The position numbers and the translations under genes are program-made. This document shows positions 54,350 through 63,176 of a stretch of 64,000 nucleotides of DNA, piece after piece (position 1 is the first letter of the stretch; each line of letters opens with the position of its first letter). The DNA is from G963675935 sp963803125 (GTDB lineage: Bacteria > Planctomycetota > Planctomycetia > Pirellulales > Thermoguttaceae): the NCBI GenBank assembly GCA_963803125.1, contig CAWDLR010000005.1, positions 58,254 to 122,253 on the forward strand. Reading direction: 5' to 3'. The notes under the pieces were generated by a model that did not search any database, was not told the origin of the DNA, and worked only from the letters and a program-made list of their open reading frames with translations.

Positions 54350-55039
54350 CGCGGCGACCAAATCTGTCGTCAGCCGTCGCACAATCTCGGCCGCAAAATG
54401 GCTTCGCATGAAGCATTGTGCGGCAAGGGCATTTGTCCCCTCGGCCGGTTTGACCTTCAGGATTCCGCCGACATCGACGATGGCCACAATGATACTGGCT
54501 GCTGCGCATTACCGAGCAGTGAAACTGGACACCAGAATCCTGCGGGTCTGCCGCGTCGGTCGAACCAACAATTTGATCCATCACAGCGCGAGGAGCAAGG
54601 CGGTTCACCTTCCGCGCCCGTTGTGTCGATTATGCGGTTTTGACCGACCCTCTCCCATCCCGTTTCCGCACAATCGCCACAACATGAACGGATTCCGACC
54701 CTTGCCCCATGTCCGTAGCGACTTGCACCGTTTCAATCGAGGGTTTGCCACAGTGCAAAACGGGTGCAATCGCGCGATAAGATCGGCCGCGCAGTCACGG
54801 CCGCATAGCTTGCGCTTGCTTTGTTGTTGGATCAAGGAAAGCAAAACAGCGCGCGGCGAGAGAGTAAGACAGGGCGAGAGCAAGAGCGCAACGGCACAAG
54901 GGCAGCGCGGCGCAAGAAGGCGCGAATCACAATTGCGCGAAGCAATGTTGCGCGGACAAGGGATAGCAAAGCAACGAACGCCCCGCGCAACGAAATGGGC
55001 AAGGGTCCGTTTCCCTTGCCCACGTTAGCCCGTGCGCTG
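54350..55039. other. Gene-free region with a purine-rich, GCGC-studded part
   Basis: 690 nt with no convincing gene. From about 54835 to 55010 the + strand is strongly purine-rich with repeated GCGCAA/GCGCGG words. Frames through it are Arg/Lys/Ala-rich by composition only. Together with the 55.3-56.2 kb gap this may be decayed element backbone. Confidence 0.55.
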
Positions 55040-55294
55040 TTAGCTTGCCTTGCGGCGCGCCGGTTTCCAATCTTTCGGTGGAAACTTGTGCTTGACTTGC
55101 TTGCTCAACTCAATCAGAATGGACTGAAGCGCGGCAGCATAGTTGCCGACATGGTGCAAGCGGTGGATTAGCTCCGCGCTGGGGCGGATGTGCTGGAAGA
55201 CAAGGGCGGACCATTCGCCCCATTCCCTTGCGGGAATGTTGTGTTCCCTCAAGATAGCTTCCAAGTCGCCCGTGGTCATGCTGATGTTCGTCAT
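55040..55294 (-). CDS. Small hypothetical protein
   Basis: 84 aa from the ATG at 55294 (MTNISMTTGDLEAILREHNI) with GGAGGC upstream. Contents: EWGEWSALVFQHIRPSAELI, RLHHVGNYAAALQSILIELS and a basic tail FPPKDWKPARRKAS. It has codon-level coding character and a good ribosome site, but no family I recognise. Likely part of the integrated element. Confidence 0.6.
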   Translation of the reverse strand: MTNISMTTGDLEAILREHNIPAREWGEWSALVFQHIRPSAELIHRLHHVGNYAAALQSILIELSKQVKHKFPPKDWKPARRKAS

Positions 55295-55309
55295 GGTGCG
55301 TGCCTCCAA

Positions 55310-56186
55310 AGAAGGTTGAAAAGTGGTGTTGGTTCCTAACTACTTCTCTGCCATGTGCAACGAAGAAGTCACGTGGAATTCGGCCAAATTCGCGTGTTTT
55401 CTGAAAAACTCGCGCGGGCGAATTACCCTCCTTTGCGAAGCGCGCCGACAACGAGACCGCAACTGACGGCGCTTTAACCGGACGAGCACGGCACTACGAA
55501 AAAAAGTTTTTCCGCTTCGCAGGATTGGCCACTCGCCGGCGCGCCGCGCGGCTTCGCCATCGAACGGCGGTTGCAATCAGCTTCGATCAGGTGAAGAACT
55601 TCCTCACCTGCCGGCGGCTTGTGAACCGCATTCAAGCGGCTATCGGGATTGGGCGAGAGTTGCCAGATTGTGTTCTGAGGCAGCGGCCATCTCTGCGGCC
55701 ATCCCGAGTCGCTGCCTCTTTGTGCGAGATTCGGCGTTCTTCGGAAGCTGTTGTCGATCGCGGCCAACGTCATCTGTACAGCGTTTGCGGTACATCTGCT
55801 GCCATTGCGCCATCAGCGATGGCTGTGGTCAATCGCCATTGTCCACACACGCGCCAACGGCGCACGTCGAGTGGCTGGCGGCAATGCCGGCTAGGCCGTT
55901 GCGGCGAGATACGAACGTCGCTGGCAGGTCGTGGCGGCAGGAACCAGCCGGAGATGGCGTACCAACACCGGCCCCGTCCGTAGATCGACAAACGGTGAAG
56001 CAGCGGTCAGCACAGATTGGCACGAAGACGTGTGGAATATGGCCCGAAAACGCTCAAAAGCGGCAAGGTGGAAAGTGTTTCCACGTGGCCGGCAGGTCTC
56101 GGTTGTGCGGCATGGGGACTGTTGGCAGGCGTACAGAAACCTTATGGCCCTAATCGAGACAGGCACACCCTCTCTGAGCACCATCC
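55310..56186. other. 880-nt stretch without a secure gene
   Basis: Contains the AT-rich palindrome-like GAAAAAAAGTTTTTC near 55498 and, from an ATG at 56039, a basic frame MARKRSKAARWKVFPRGRQV that might be the start of a lost integrase-like or DNA-binding gene. Nothing else is supportable. Confidence 0.5.
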
Positions 56187-56411
56187 CTAGCGAATACGTG
56201 CAAGATGCAATCGGAGGTAGGCCGCGAACTTGGCGGCCGTTTCCAGCGAAATGCCGCGCTGGCCGCGGAGAAAGCGGTTCAAGACCGGCTGTGACACACC
56301 CGATTCCTTGGCGACCCGGTACTCGGTTTGACCGCAGTGCAGGATGGCGTTGCGCAGTTCGTCTACTAGGCCGCGCGACGTAGGATGTAGGCGACGGTTT
56401 GGTGCTGCCAT
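56187..56411 (-). CDS. XRE-family helix-turn-helix regulator
   Basis: 74 aa from the ATG at 56411 (MAAPNRRLHPTSRGLVDELR), with AAGGAAGG upstream. The HTH is LRNAILHCGQTEYRVAKESG, VSQPVLNRFLRGQRGISLET, AAKFAAYLRL, a Cro/CI-type fold. It overlaps the 3' end of the serine recombinase gene by 46 nt in another frame, same strand, so the two are probably translated from one mRNA. A likely role is control of the recombinase or of element replication. Confidence 0.82.
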   Translation of the reverse strand: MAAPNRRLHPTSRGLVDELRNAILHCGQTEYRVAKESGVSQPVLNRFLRGQRGISLETAAKFAAYLRLHLARIR

Positions 56412-57046
56412 TGGTTGTTGCCTTCCTTGGTCGGAATGTTGCGATGGGTCAACTCGGCCGCGATTTCGCGCAGCGATCGGCCGGCGGCCCGCAAGTCGCA
56501 CATGACCGCGATCGTCTGCTGCTCGGCCGGGTTGTCAATCAGCGTGACGCCATCGGCGGCCAGGTCGAAGCCGTAGCGGACCTTGCCGACGCGCTGGCGA
56601 CGATTGATCTTGTGGCGAAGTGCCTCGCGGGTGCGTTCTGCCGTCGCCTCCCGCTCCCACTGGGCAACGGTAATCAGGACGTTGAGCACGAGGCGGCCGG
56701 CAGCCGTGCGGGTGTCGATGCTGTCGTTGACCGAAAGAAGCTGTTTGCCGCCCCTCTCGCCGAAATAGGCGTCGATCAAGGCTTGCCAATCGGCCACGCT
56801 CCGCGTCAGCCGGTCCAGCTTGACGATCAAGAGGCCATCCGCCTTGCCGGCCTTCAGCATCGCTAGGGCACGCTGTAGGCCCTCCCGATGAAGCGACTTG
56901 GCGCTCTCGGCGTCAATGACCGTCTCGACGATCGAAAGGCCGTACAGGGCAGCGTAGGCTTGCATCCGGGCCTGCTGGGCTTCCAAGCTGATGCCGCTAT
57001 CGGCTTGATCGGCGGTCGAAACGCGGCAATAGGCGATGACGTTCAT
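56366..57046 (-). CDS. Serine recombinase (resolvase family)
   Basis: 226 aa from the ATG at 57046 (MNVIAYCRVSTADQADSGIS), with AGGAGGGGAGA upstream. Catalytic Ser10 lies in YCRVST. The resolvase domain continues with ADGLLIVKLDRLTRSVADWQ and LISTVAQWEREATAERTREA-like text (as read: LNVLITVAQWEREATAERTR). A recombinase-type HTH follows (GRSLREIAAELTHRNIPTKE, QHQTVAYILRR). Shorter than the large serine integrases, so more likely a resolvase/invertase type for the element. No attachment site was identified nearby. Confidence 0.92.
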   Translation of the reverse strand: MNVIAYCRVSTADQADSGISLEAQQARMQAYAALYGLSIVETVIDAESAKSLHREGLQRALAMLKAGKADGLLIVKLDRLTRSVADWQALIDAYFGERGGKQLLSVNDSIDTRTAAGRLVLNVLITVAQWEREATAERTREALRHKINRRQRVGKVRYGFDLAADGVTLIDNPAEQQTIAVMCDLRAAGRSLREIAAELTHRNIPTKEGNNQWQHQTVAYILRRAA

Positions 57047-57439
57047 GGTTCTCTCCCCTCCTCTAGCATACCAAACGGCAAGCACATGTCAACTGGTATG
57101 TGTCCAAAGCCGTCCGGCTATGGACTTCAGCGCGCGTTTACATGCACTTGGCAACGCCAATAGGCGTGGAACCGCCGTGTGTACCAGAAGGCCAACGTAG
57201 AGCGTCTGGCAACCGCACGGACGGCCTCCACGATTCTGGCAGGCCGGGTTTGCCGTCCCTCTCCGCTGTGCATCCTACGCGATTCCAGGGGGGCTGGCGC
57301 TGGTCCAAAGCCGCTCCGATCGTCACAACCGCTACCGCCGGTCGGCAATCGCTCGCGGATTGGCGGAAAACGGCCAAATTCCTCGGAGGCACTCTAACTT
57401 TCGCCACGGTTGCTGATTTCACAGGTGGAGGGAGACACC
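57047..57439. other. 390-nt gap, ends with a repeated leader
   Basis: A GTG-started frame (57179-57397) is weakly coding (ERLATARTASTILAGRVCRP) and ends in a TAA inside the first copy of the repeated leader. I do not count it as a gene. No other feature was seen. Confidence 0.45.
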
Positions 57440-57576
57440 ATGCGGAATTACAGAAAGTTTGACGCCCACCTAATTGGCAAAAACGTCACCATCGACCAGG
57501 CAAGGCGTCTTTTGGCCTCAAAGCGAGGCGAACCACTCTAACTTCTCGCCGCGTTGCTGATTTAGCTGTGGAGGGG
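57390..57576 (+). promoter_or_regulatory. Two copies of a 43-nt leader (57390-57432 and 57534-57576)
   Basis: Both begin CACTCTAACTT, contain GTTGCTGATTT and end TGGAGGG near the ribosome site of a gene: the 33-codon gene at 57440 and the gene at 57580. Conservation over the non-coding leader suggests a shared control element or tandem duplication of a unit. Confidence 0.65.
57440..57541 (+). CDS. 33-aa protein after the first leader copy
   Basis: Reads MRNYRKFDAHLIGKNVTIDQ ARRLLASKRGEPL and stops at TAA, which lies in the second leader copy. Shine-Dalgarno GGAGGGAG ends 6 nt upstream. Small and basic. It has a ribosome site as good as its neighbour's, so probably translated; function unknown. 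Confidence 0.5.
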   Translation: MRNYRKFDAHLIGKNVTIDQARRLLASKRGEPL

Positions 57577-57579
57577 AAG

Positions 57580-58053
57580 ATGGCCCTGAACTTCCCACCG
57601 GAGGCGAACATGGACAAGCAAGACGGACCACGACCGAAGCACGCCGTCATCGTCCTGGTGGACGACCAGGGGAACGTCGGGTACGTCGGCGTGCGGCGGC
57701 TGGACAAGCCGCCCGCGTGGTTTGCCGTCTGGCAGCATCGACAAGAGCTTGATACGCCGCTGGCCCGCTGGCTGCGGACGCTTGGCAAGCCGCCGACCGA
57801 AAGGGTTCTGCTGGGCTCGCTCGGGCTGCACGGGCGGACGGCGCGTGCCGTCGTCCCGTTGGTCGCCGGCTTGTTCGGGCTGGCGAGCCCTTCGTCGAAC
57901 GTAGGCGGACGAGGCCGGGCGACCGGCCAGATCGAGCCGGACGGCTCGCTGCGTTGTTGGGCGTCGCGGTCGGCCGCGGCGCGTGACCTCGGCGTCAGCC
58001 CGTGGACCGTGCAGAGGCGGGTTCGCGCCGGCAAGATGTTCAACCTCAACTGA
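57580..58053 (+). CDS. GIY-YIG-like protein with NUMOD-like C-terminus
   Basis: 157 aa from the ATG at 57580 (MALNFPPEANMDKQDGPRPK) after GGAGGGG. The middle VDDQGNVGYVGVRRLDKPPA, then LARWLRTLGKPPTERVLLGS, follows the spacing of degenerate GIY-YIG nuclease domains. The end SRSAAARDLGVSPWTVQRRV RAGKMF resembles the NUMOD-type HTH that accompanies homing endonucleases. The catalytic residues are not all evident, so activity is doubtful. Typical of phage or integrated-element cargo. The iteron-like repeat region follows. Confidence 0.5.
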   Translation: MALNFPPEANMDKQDGPRPKHAVIVLVDDQGNVGYVGVRRLDKPPAWFAVWQHRQELDTPLARWLRTLGKPPTERVLLGSLGLHGRTARAVVPLVAGLFGLASPSSNVGGRGRATGQIEPDGSLRCWASRSAAARDLGVSPWTVQRRVRAGKMFNLN

Positions 58054-58235
58054 CCGAGCTACCTAACGATGAGTAACCGTGCGTCTCAGATTGGTGCGTT
58101 TATACGCACACCGAAAGCAAAGCGGCTGCGCCCACCCGCCAGCCGCTTGTGTTCCAGTCGCCGACGGCGCTCGAAGGCCGACATGCCTCCAGCGATGGCT
58201 GCCACGACTGCCTTGCCGCAGGGTTTTCCGTCCAT

Positions 58236-58547
58236 GACAGCAAGTGACAACAGAAACGTCTATTGTCACAGCGGAAGTCGTTGCCTACCAATGAGTTACC
58301 TTCAAAATGACAACAGGATGGTCCTCCTCTATATGCTATCAATGCGCACGTGTAGCGCCTGCGCTCAACACTGTTGCATATAGGTAAGTGCCGGGGGCCT
58401 CTTGTTGTCACTCCGCGCCGCAACCTCTTTCGCAGCCAGCCTTTAGCACATGACAACAGAGTGACAACAGACGCTCTGTTGTCACTTTTGCCTCGCTCGG
58501 ACCGCGCTTCGGCCAACGCAAACGCTGGCCTGGCACATGACAACAGA
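58236..58547. repeat. Iteron-like TGACAACAG repeats, candidate origin or operator
   Basis: Five direct copies of TGACAACAG (58245, 58308, 58450, 58462, 58538) and three inverted TTGTCAC copies (near 58263, 58404, 58478), plus a near match TGACAGCA at 58235. 58461-58471 and 58475-58485 form a perfect dyad GTGACAACAGA-CGC-TCTGTTGTCAC. The last copy ends 14 nt before the start of the primase-helicase gene. This layout is typical of replication-initiator iterons or an autoregulatory operator. Confidence 0.75.
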
Positions 58548-58561
58548 AATCGGAGCCTGCC

Positions 58562-61183
58562 ATGAACAACCCGCCGGTCACAGAGGCGATCCGCCTGTTC
58601 CTCGATCGCCGGACGACGGCCTTTAGCGCCGATCTGACGGCTCGCTATCGACGCGGCATGGAGTGCCAGGTGCTCGTCAGGTTGGGCGAGCCGATCGACC
58701 GTGGAGCGTCTCTGTACTCGGAGAACGGAGTGACTTGGTATCCAATCCGCATCCCGAAGAAGGCCGATACGGAGCCGACCTGGAAAGACTATCCGCTGCA
58801 ATTTCCCTTGTCGGAGTACGCAACGGAAATCGGGATGTCGGGTTGGGACTGGGAGGGGCGGGTATCGGTCTGGGTCGGCTTCGACCTGGACTCGATTCTA
58901 GGAGGCCACAAGGATGGCCTGACGCCCGAGCAACTCGAAGAGACACGGGCCGCGCTGGTGAGGCTATCCTACATCGAGTTGCGGCGCAGCACAGGCGGCG
59001 GAGGCTTTCACGTCTATGTCTTCGTGGCGGACATTCCCACGGAGAACCACACGGTCCATGCCGTCCTGGCGAAGGCGGTCCTGGCGAAAATCTCCGCTGA
59101 CACCGGCCGGGACTTCTCTGCCGACGTGGATTGCTATGGCGCAATTCTCTTCTGCTGGTCCCGCCGTGCGTCGGAAGAAAAACGAAGCTACGAGTTGCTC
59201 AAGCCCAGCAGCCAGGTCTTGACGGAGGCCGACCTGCCAGGCTGGCGCAGCGCTGTGCTGCCGCCGCGGACCCGCAAGCATCAAGCCAATGCTGACGACG
59301 AGTCGTCCGATCTGTGGGACGAGTTGTCTTCGGCGTTTCCGGCCGTCGAGAAAGACGCCCAGCACGAGCGGGTTCTCGAAGAATACGAGGCCCGTGGGTG
59401 GCCACTGCAATGGCTCCCCGAGCATAACTGCTATCGCGCCCACACGGCGGGGCTGGCGGAGGTGAAGGAAGCACTGAACCTTCCCGGCATCTTCGCCACT
59501 GTCTCGCCCGGCAACGACAAGACACGCTGGAACTGCTATCTCTACCTTCGCCCCAACGGCGCTTTCTTCGTCATCCGGTACGGCGAGGGCAAGATCACTG
59601 AGGCCCCGTGTTGGTCCCTGACGACCGCTGGTCGGCCCTGCATCCTGTTCAACGCCTTGCCCAACCTGCGGACGGCCTGTCTGTCGGCCGGGGCGGTGGA
59701 GGGCGACGGCATCTACACGTTCACCCACGTCGAACAGGCGCAGGCGGCGGCAAGAGCCCTTGGCTTGCAACTTCCCGCGCTGGAAGACCGCTCGCTAAAC
59801 TTCGCTGCCGAGAGAGGCAAGCTGGTCGTGACGGCCGAGAGGCGGAATAAGGAGACGCCTGAAGGCTGGGCCACCACCGCGCGGAAGCTCAGCGTTTCGT
59901 TTCCCGTTCCCCAAACCGACGAGGCAGAGTACGAGTTCGACCACCTCGTGCGTCACCTCCGCAACAACGATGACGGGATCGACAAGGACGGGGGCTATCT
60001 GGTCAAGGGCGAGAACGGCCGTTGGTGTCCGGCGAGCGACGGCCGCGCCATCAGCGTGCTGATGAGCACAGGGATGTCGAAGACCGAGGCGCAGGCCGCG
60101 CTCGGCAGCATTGCCCGGCGGGCCTGGTATGAGGTCAACGAACCGTTTGCCGACGAATATCTGCCCAATCGCCAGTGGAACATGCGGGGCGCGAAGCTGC
60201 GGTTTACGCCCGCCGAACCTGGTCCCACGCCGACCTGGGACCGGATATTCGATCATTGCGGCGTGGGACTGGATGAAGCTGTGGCCGCCGATAAGTGGTG
60301 CCAAGACCACGGCATCAACATCGGCGGCGACTATCTGCGGTGGTATTCGGCCGCGACGATTCGCTTCCCCAAGAAGAAACTGCCTTATCTGTTTTTCGTG
60401 TCGGAGGGGGAGTTCGGGCAGGAGACGGGCAAGAGCACGTATCCCCGCTCCAACAACCTGCTGTTTGTTCGGGGATCGGTCAACGCGAAGCAAGCCCTGT
60501 CGGAAAAGTTCAACCTGCAACTGGCCGGGGCCGTGTACTGTTGGCTGGAAGAGGCGGCGCTCAGCGAGGAAGCCTATCTCCGCATCAAGGAGTGGGTGGA
60601 CTCGCCGCGGATGACCATCCGCGCAATGCGCCGCGACGGATACAGCCTGCCGAACTACTGTCACTTCAATCAGAGCGGCAACAAAGGGACCAACTGCCGG
60701 TTTGAATTGGGCGACACGCGCGTGGTGGTGATCGAGGTGCCGCCCATCGCACCCGAGGATTGGCTCGACTGGGACACGGAACTGGTCCCCAACTTGGAGA
60801 AGGAGGCCCCCGAATTCCTCGGTCGGTTGTACGCTTTGCCGATGCCGGAGCGGGGATACAAGAGACTATACCTGCCGGTGCTCACCACACGGGTCAAGCA
60901 GACCATGCTGGAGGCGAAACGCCGCGAATTGGAAGAGCGCGAGGGGCGCAAGACGCTGTTGCAGGCTATGCTCGCCTTCGCCAAGCGCGGCCAGTGGGAG
61001 GGCACCGCTGGGGAATTGATCGTCGCGCTGGGCAGGTCTCATGGCGAGTGGTCCAGCATCGAAACGTATTTCGGCCGTCAACTCCACAAAATCCTGCCCG
61101 ACCTGGAAAAACAGAAGGTCAAAGTCGCCTTCTCGCGGTCAGGCAACGGGCGGCGAATCCAAATTGAAGGAGTGCAAGCATGA
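58562..61183 (+). CDS. Primase-helicase of a phage/plasmid-type element
   Basis: 873 aa. The N-terminal primase part has VWVGFDLDSI (the hhDhD motif, about residue 106) and STGGGGFHVYVFVADIP with His near 147, then DVDCYGAILFCWSRR, as in archaeo-eukaryotic-type primases. The C-terminal helicase part has EGEFGQETGKSTYPRS near residue 622, a Walker A whose first Gly spacing is unusual (GxxxxGKST is not exact), then YCWLEEAALSEEAYLRIKEW and PRMTIRAMRRDGYSLPNYCH, which parallel D5/SF3-like helicases. The iteron-like repeats lie directly upstream, so self-binding is plausible. The stop overlaps the next gene by ATGA. A probable replication protein for the element. Confidence 0.8.
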   Translation: MNNPPVTEAIRLFLDRRTTAFSADLTARYRRGMECQVLVRLGEPIDRGASLYSENGVTWYPIRIPKKADTEPTWKDYPLQFPLSEYATEIGMSGWDWEGRVSVWVGFDLDSILGGHKDGLTPEQLEETRAALVRLSYIELRRSTGGGGFHVYVFVADIPTENHTVHAVLAKAVLAKISADTGRDFSADVDCYGAILFCWSRRASEEKRSYELLKPSSQVLTEADLPGWRSAVLPPRTRKHQANADDESSDLWDELSSAFPAVEKDAQHERVLEEYEARGWPLQWLPEHNCYRAHTAGLAEVKEALNLPGIFATVSPGNDKTRWNCYLYLRPNGAFFVIRYGEGKITEAPCWSLTTAGRPCILFNALPNLRTACLSAGAVEGDGIYTFTHVEQAQAAARALGLQLPALEDRSLNFAAERGKLVVTAERRNKETPEGWATTARKLSVSFPVPQTDEAEYEFDHLVRHLRNNDDGIDKDGGYLVKGENGRWCPASDGRAISVLMSTGMSKTEAQAALGSIARRAWYEVNEPFADEYLPNRQWNMRGAKLRFTPAEPGPTPTWDRIFDHCGVGLDEAVAADKWCQDHGINIGGDYLRWYSAATIRFPKKKLPYLFFVSEGEFGQETGKSTYPRSNNLLFVRGSVNAKQALSEKFNLQLAGAVYCWLEEAALSEEAYLRIKEWVDSPRMTIRAMRRDGYSLPNYCHFNQSGNKGTNCRFELGDTRVVVIEVPPIAPEDWLDWDTELVPNLEKEAPEFLGRLYALPMPERGYKRLYLPVLTTRVKQTMLEAKRRELEEREGRKTLLQAMLAFAKRGQWEGTAGELIVALGRSHGEWSSIETYFGRQLHKILPDLEKQKVKVAFSRSGNGRRIQIEGVQA

Positions 61184-61482
61184 CCCTCGAACAGTTTGTT
61201 CTTCAGTACGTCCGCGGCCGTCGCTCCGTTCTCCCCGATGAACTGCGCGACGCCGCGGAGGCCGCCGGCCTCAGCGCCTGCGGTTGCTATGAGCTTGCGG
61301 TTGGCCAACGGTGCCTTGCTCCGTTCGTCAGCCAGGAGTTCGCTCAAGTTGTCTTGCGATTGCTCACACGCCGGCAACTGCGGATGCGCGTCACGAGCCA
61401 ACTCGATTACCTCAGTTCCAACCCGTGGCTTACCTTCGGCGTGAAGGTGCTCCCTGTCCGATTGGAAGCAGGTGCCGCGTGA
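61180..61482 (+). CDS. Small hypothetical element protein
   Basis: 100 aa; the ATG at 61180 overlaps the primase-helicase stop (ATGA) and has GGAG upstream. Reads MTLEQFVLQYVRGRRSVLPD, ELRDAAEAAGLSACGCYELA, LTRRQLRMRVTSQLDYL. Helical, with no known domain. It is coupled on both sides, since its own stop overlaps the next start (GTGA). Perhaps an accessory replication factor. Confidence 0.65.
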   Translation: MTLEQFVLQYVRGRRSVLPDELRDAAEAAGLSACGCYELAVGQRCLAPFVSQEFAQVVLRLLTRRQLRMRVTSQLDYLSSNPWLTFGVKVLPVRLEAGAA

Positions 61483-62345
61483 CCACCGCGCTCAAGTCCC
61501 GCAAATGGCTACACACGTTCCCGCCCGGAGCGTCCCAGGACGGCTGGCGCTGGTTTGATATTCGAGACGCCGGCCCCTACAAGAGCACGTTCAACGGGCC
61601 TCACGATCTGCCCGGCGGCGCTCGGTGCGATCTGTGCGGAACCTGGCACCGCTACGTCCACTATCTCAGGCACAAGGACGTGCCGGGCGTTGTACTCAAG
61701 GTCGGGAGCGATTGTGCAACATATTTGACTGGCGGGCTGAATTGCTACCTGATCGAAGAAGAGTTCATCCGATCTCAAGAGCGTTGGGAGCGGGATGAAG
61801 CGGCACGAAAAAGACGCGAGGCGGAGGAAGCGGCCCGCCAGCAGCGTGCGGCCGAAGAACGACTCCGGCAGGCCGCCGAGATAGCCGCCTGCTTGCAACA
61901 GGAAAAAGAGGAACGTCAGCAACGTGAGGCCGCTATGGCGGTGGCACGGCAGCGACAGTCGGAGCGCGCCGAGACGGCCGCGCGCGAATGCCTTGCGCAT
62001 CTTGAGGAGTTGAGGGCGTCGTGGTGCGATGAGTGGTTGCCGTGCCGGACCAACCCTGAGCACTTCAAGAAGAAAATCAGTTTTGGACTGTTTGAGGTGG
62101 ATGCCACGCTCTTTCAGTCTCAGCGTCGTCCTGGCTACTACCGTTTCGTGCTCAACGCGCCGGAAGAGACGATCTGGGCCAAACGCGACTATCCGCACCC
62201 AGCGCAAGCAGCACGCGCCCTCTACGATGCCTTGTACGATTACGTGGAAACGATGCACCTGACGCACCCCGCCAGTCTTCAAGGCTATATGGACCGTGCG
62301 CGAGTGCAACCTTCAGGACTCTGCCAACGCAGCGTCCTGAACTGA
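61479..62345 (+). CDS. Zinc-finger and coiled-coil element protein
   Basis: 288 aa from the GTG at 61479 (overlapping the previous stop, GTGA). The N-terminal part has ARCDLCGTWHRYVHYLRHKD and VLKVGSDCATYLTGG, a probable zinc site with two Cys, one His and one Cys. A long charged coiled coil (about residues 100-175, repeated EEAARQQRAAEERLRQ) and a C-terminal domain (HFKKKISFGLFEVDATLFQS, YYRFVLNAPEETIW) follow. The frame is open back to 61311, but the GTG start fits the chain of overlapping genes. Function unknown. Confidence 0.7.
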   Translation: MTTALKSRKWLHTFPPGASQDGWRWFDIRDAGPYKSTFNGPHDLPGGARCDLCGTWHRYVHYLRHKDVPGVVLKVGSDCATYLTGGLNCYLIEEEFIRSQERWERDEAARKRREAEEAARQQRAAEERLRQAAEIAACLQQEKEERQQREAAMAVARQRQSERAETAARECLAHLEELRASWCDEWLPCRTNPEHFKKKISFGLFEVDATLFQSQRRPGYYRFVLNAPEETIWAKRDYPHPAQAARALYDALYDYVETMHLTHPASLQGYMDRARVQPSGLCQRSVLN

Positions 62346-62387
62346 TAAACGAAGTTTTGATGTGTCTCACTTTTTAGGAGCAATAAG

Positions 62388-62819
62388 ATGTTCAAATTGC
62401 AGAATGCAGAACTGGCACAGCGACTCGAAGAGCTTCGCGGTGCCGACATCACGGACCTTTCCGACGAAATAGCGCTGTCGAGGGTTCTGACGGAAGTCGC
62501 CGTTAATCGTGGACAAATTTGCCTGGCAGGTCAATTGCTTAACACGTGTGCCAAATTGGAATTGGCTGCGGTCGCTCAGAAAGAGAAATTGCATCACCTG
62601 CTGGATAGCTCGGAGTTGTATGCCGCGGGCGAGGCTATTTCCCGAGCCCTTTTGGAAAACCTATCCGGGTTCCCCAACTTCCCTGAGATTTGCGATGCGG
62701 CAATCCCAGCGATCAAATCGGCGATTGCAACCGTCCGCGAACCACTGCGCATCACACACGAGGTTGCACCATGCTCGGAAGTGGCCGAACGAGAGGCCGA
62801 TCCGCAGCATACAACGTGA
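62388..62819 (+). CDS. Small-terminase-like or DNA-binding element protein
   Basis: 143 aa, ATG 62388 with AGGAGCAATAAG upstream. Reads LRGADITDLSDEIALSRVLT EVAVNRG, LAGQLLNTCAKLELAAVAQK, a pattern (DLSDEIALAR...LLNTIGKLE) seen in small helical phage/plasmid proteins close to terminases and replication genes. The C-terminal half (YAAGEAISRALLENLSGFPN) is less familiar. A role in packaging or DNA transactions is only inference. Confidence 0.55.
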   Translation: MFKLQNAELAQRLEELRGADITDLSDEIALSRVLTEVAVNRGQICLAGQLLNTCAKLELAAVAQKEKLHHLLDSSELYAAGEAISRALLENLSGFPNFPEICDAAIPAIKSAIATVREPLRITHEVAPCSEVAEREADPQHTT

Positions 62820-62855
62820 CTTTCCGCTGAAGAGGCCCTGCTATGGGAGGAACAG

Positions 62856-63176
62856 ATGCTTTGTGCCTGTGGGAAGACTATTCACCCGTGTTACGAAAAC
62901 GGAGGCACGTGCGAGGACTGCTTTGCCGCGCGTGCCGAGAGATTTCATCTGCCGGGTTGCCGGTCGGTGTACCCCGGAGGCCCGGTCGGGGAGGAGGAGT
63001 ATCGTGAGACTGTCCATCGTCGAAGCAAAGAGGATCGCGCAGGCTGCCGGTGTGCGCGAAATCGCCATCGTGGCAACGCATCTTGTGTTCTGCGAGAGCG
63101 CACAAGACGCCGAGTATTCGATCGAGCAATTGCGCCGAAACCGGCCCGAGTACTTCAGCAAGGTCAAACCAAGTGA
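62856..63176 (+). CDS. Short Cys-rich protein, C-terminal half doubtful
   Basis: Up to 106 aa; GGGAGGAACAG precedes the ATG at 62856. The first 40 residues hold cysteines in a zinc-ribbon pattern (MLCACGKTIHPCYENGGTCE DCFAAR). Downstream of about residue 50 the frame overlaps the better gene at 63004 and becomes Arg-rich, so the true product may be shorter or frame-broken. Confidence 0.45.
   Translation: MLCACGKTIHPCYENGGTCEDCFAARAERFHLPGCRSVYPGGPVGEEEYRETVHRRSKEDRAGCRCARNRHRGNASCVLRERTRRRVFDRAIAPKPARVLQQGQTK

Noticed and set aside
58100..58801. 233-aa complement frame over the iteron region
   Set aside because: It crosses the repeats and the start of the primase-helicase; no coding support.
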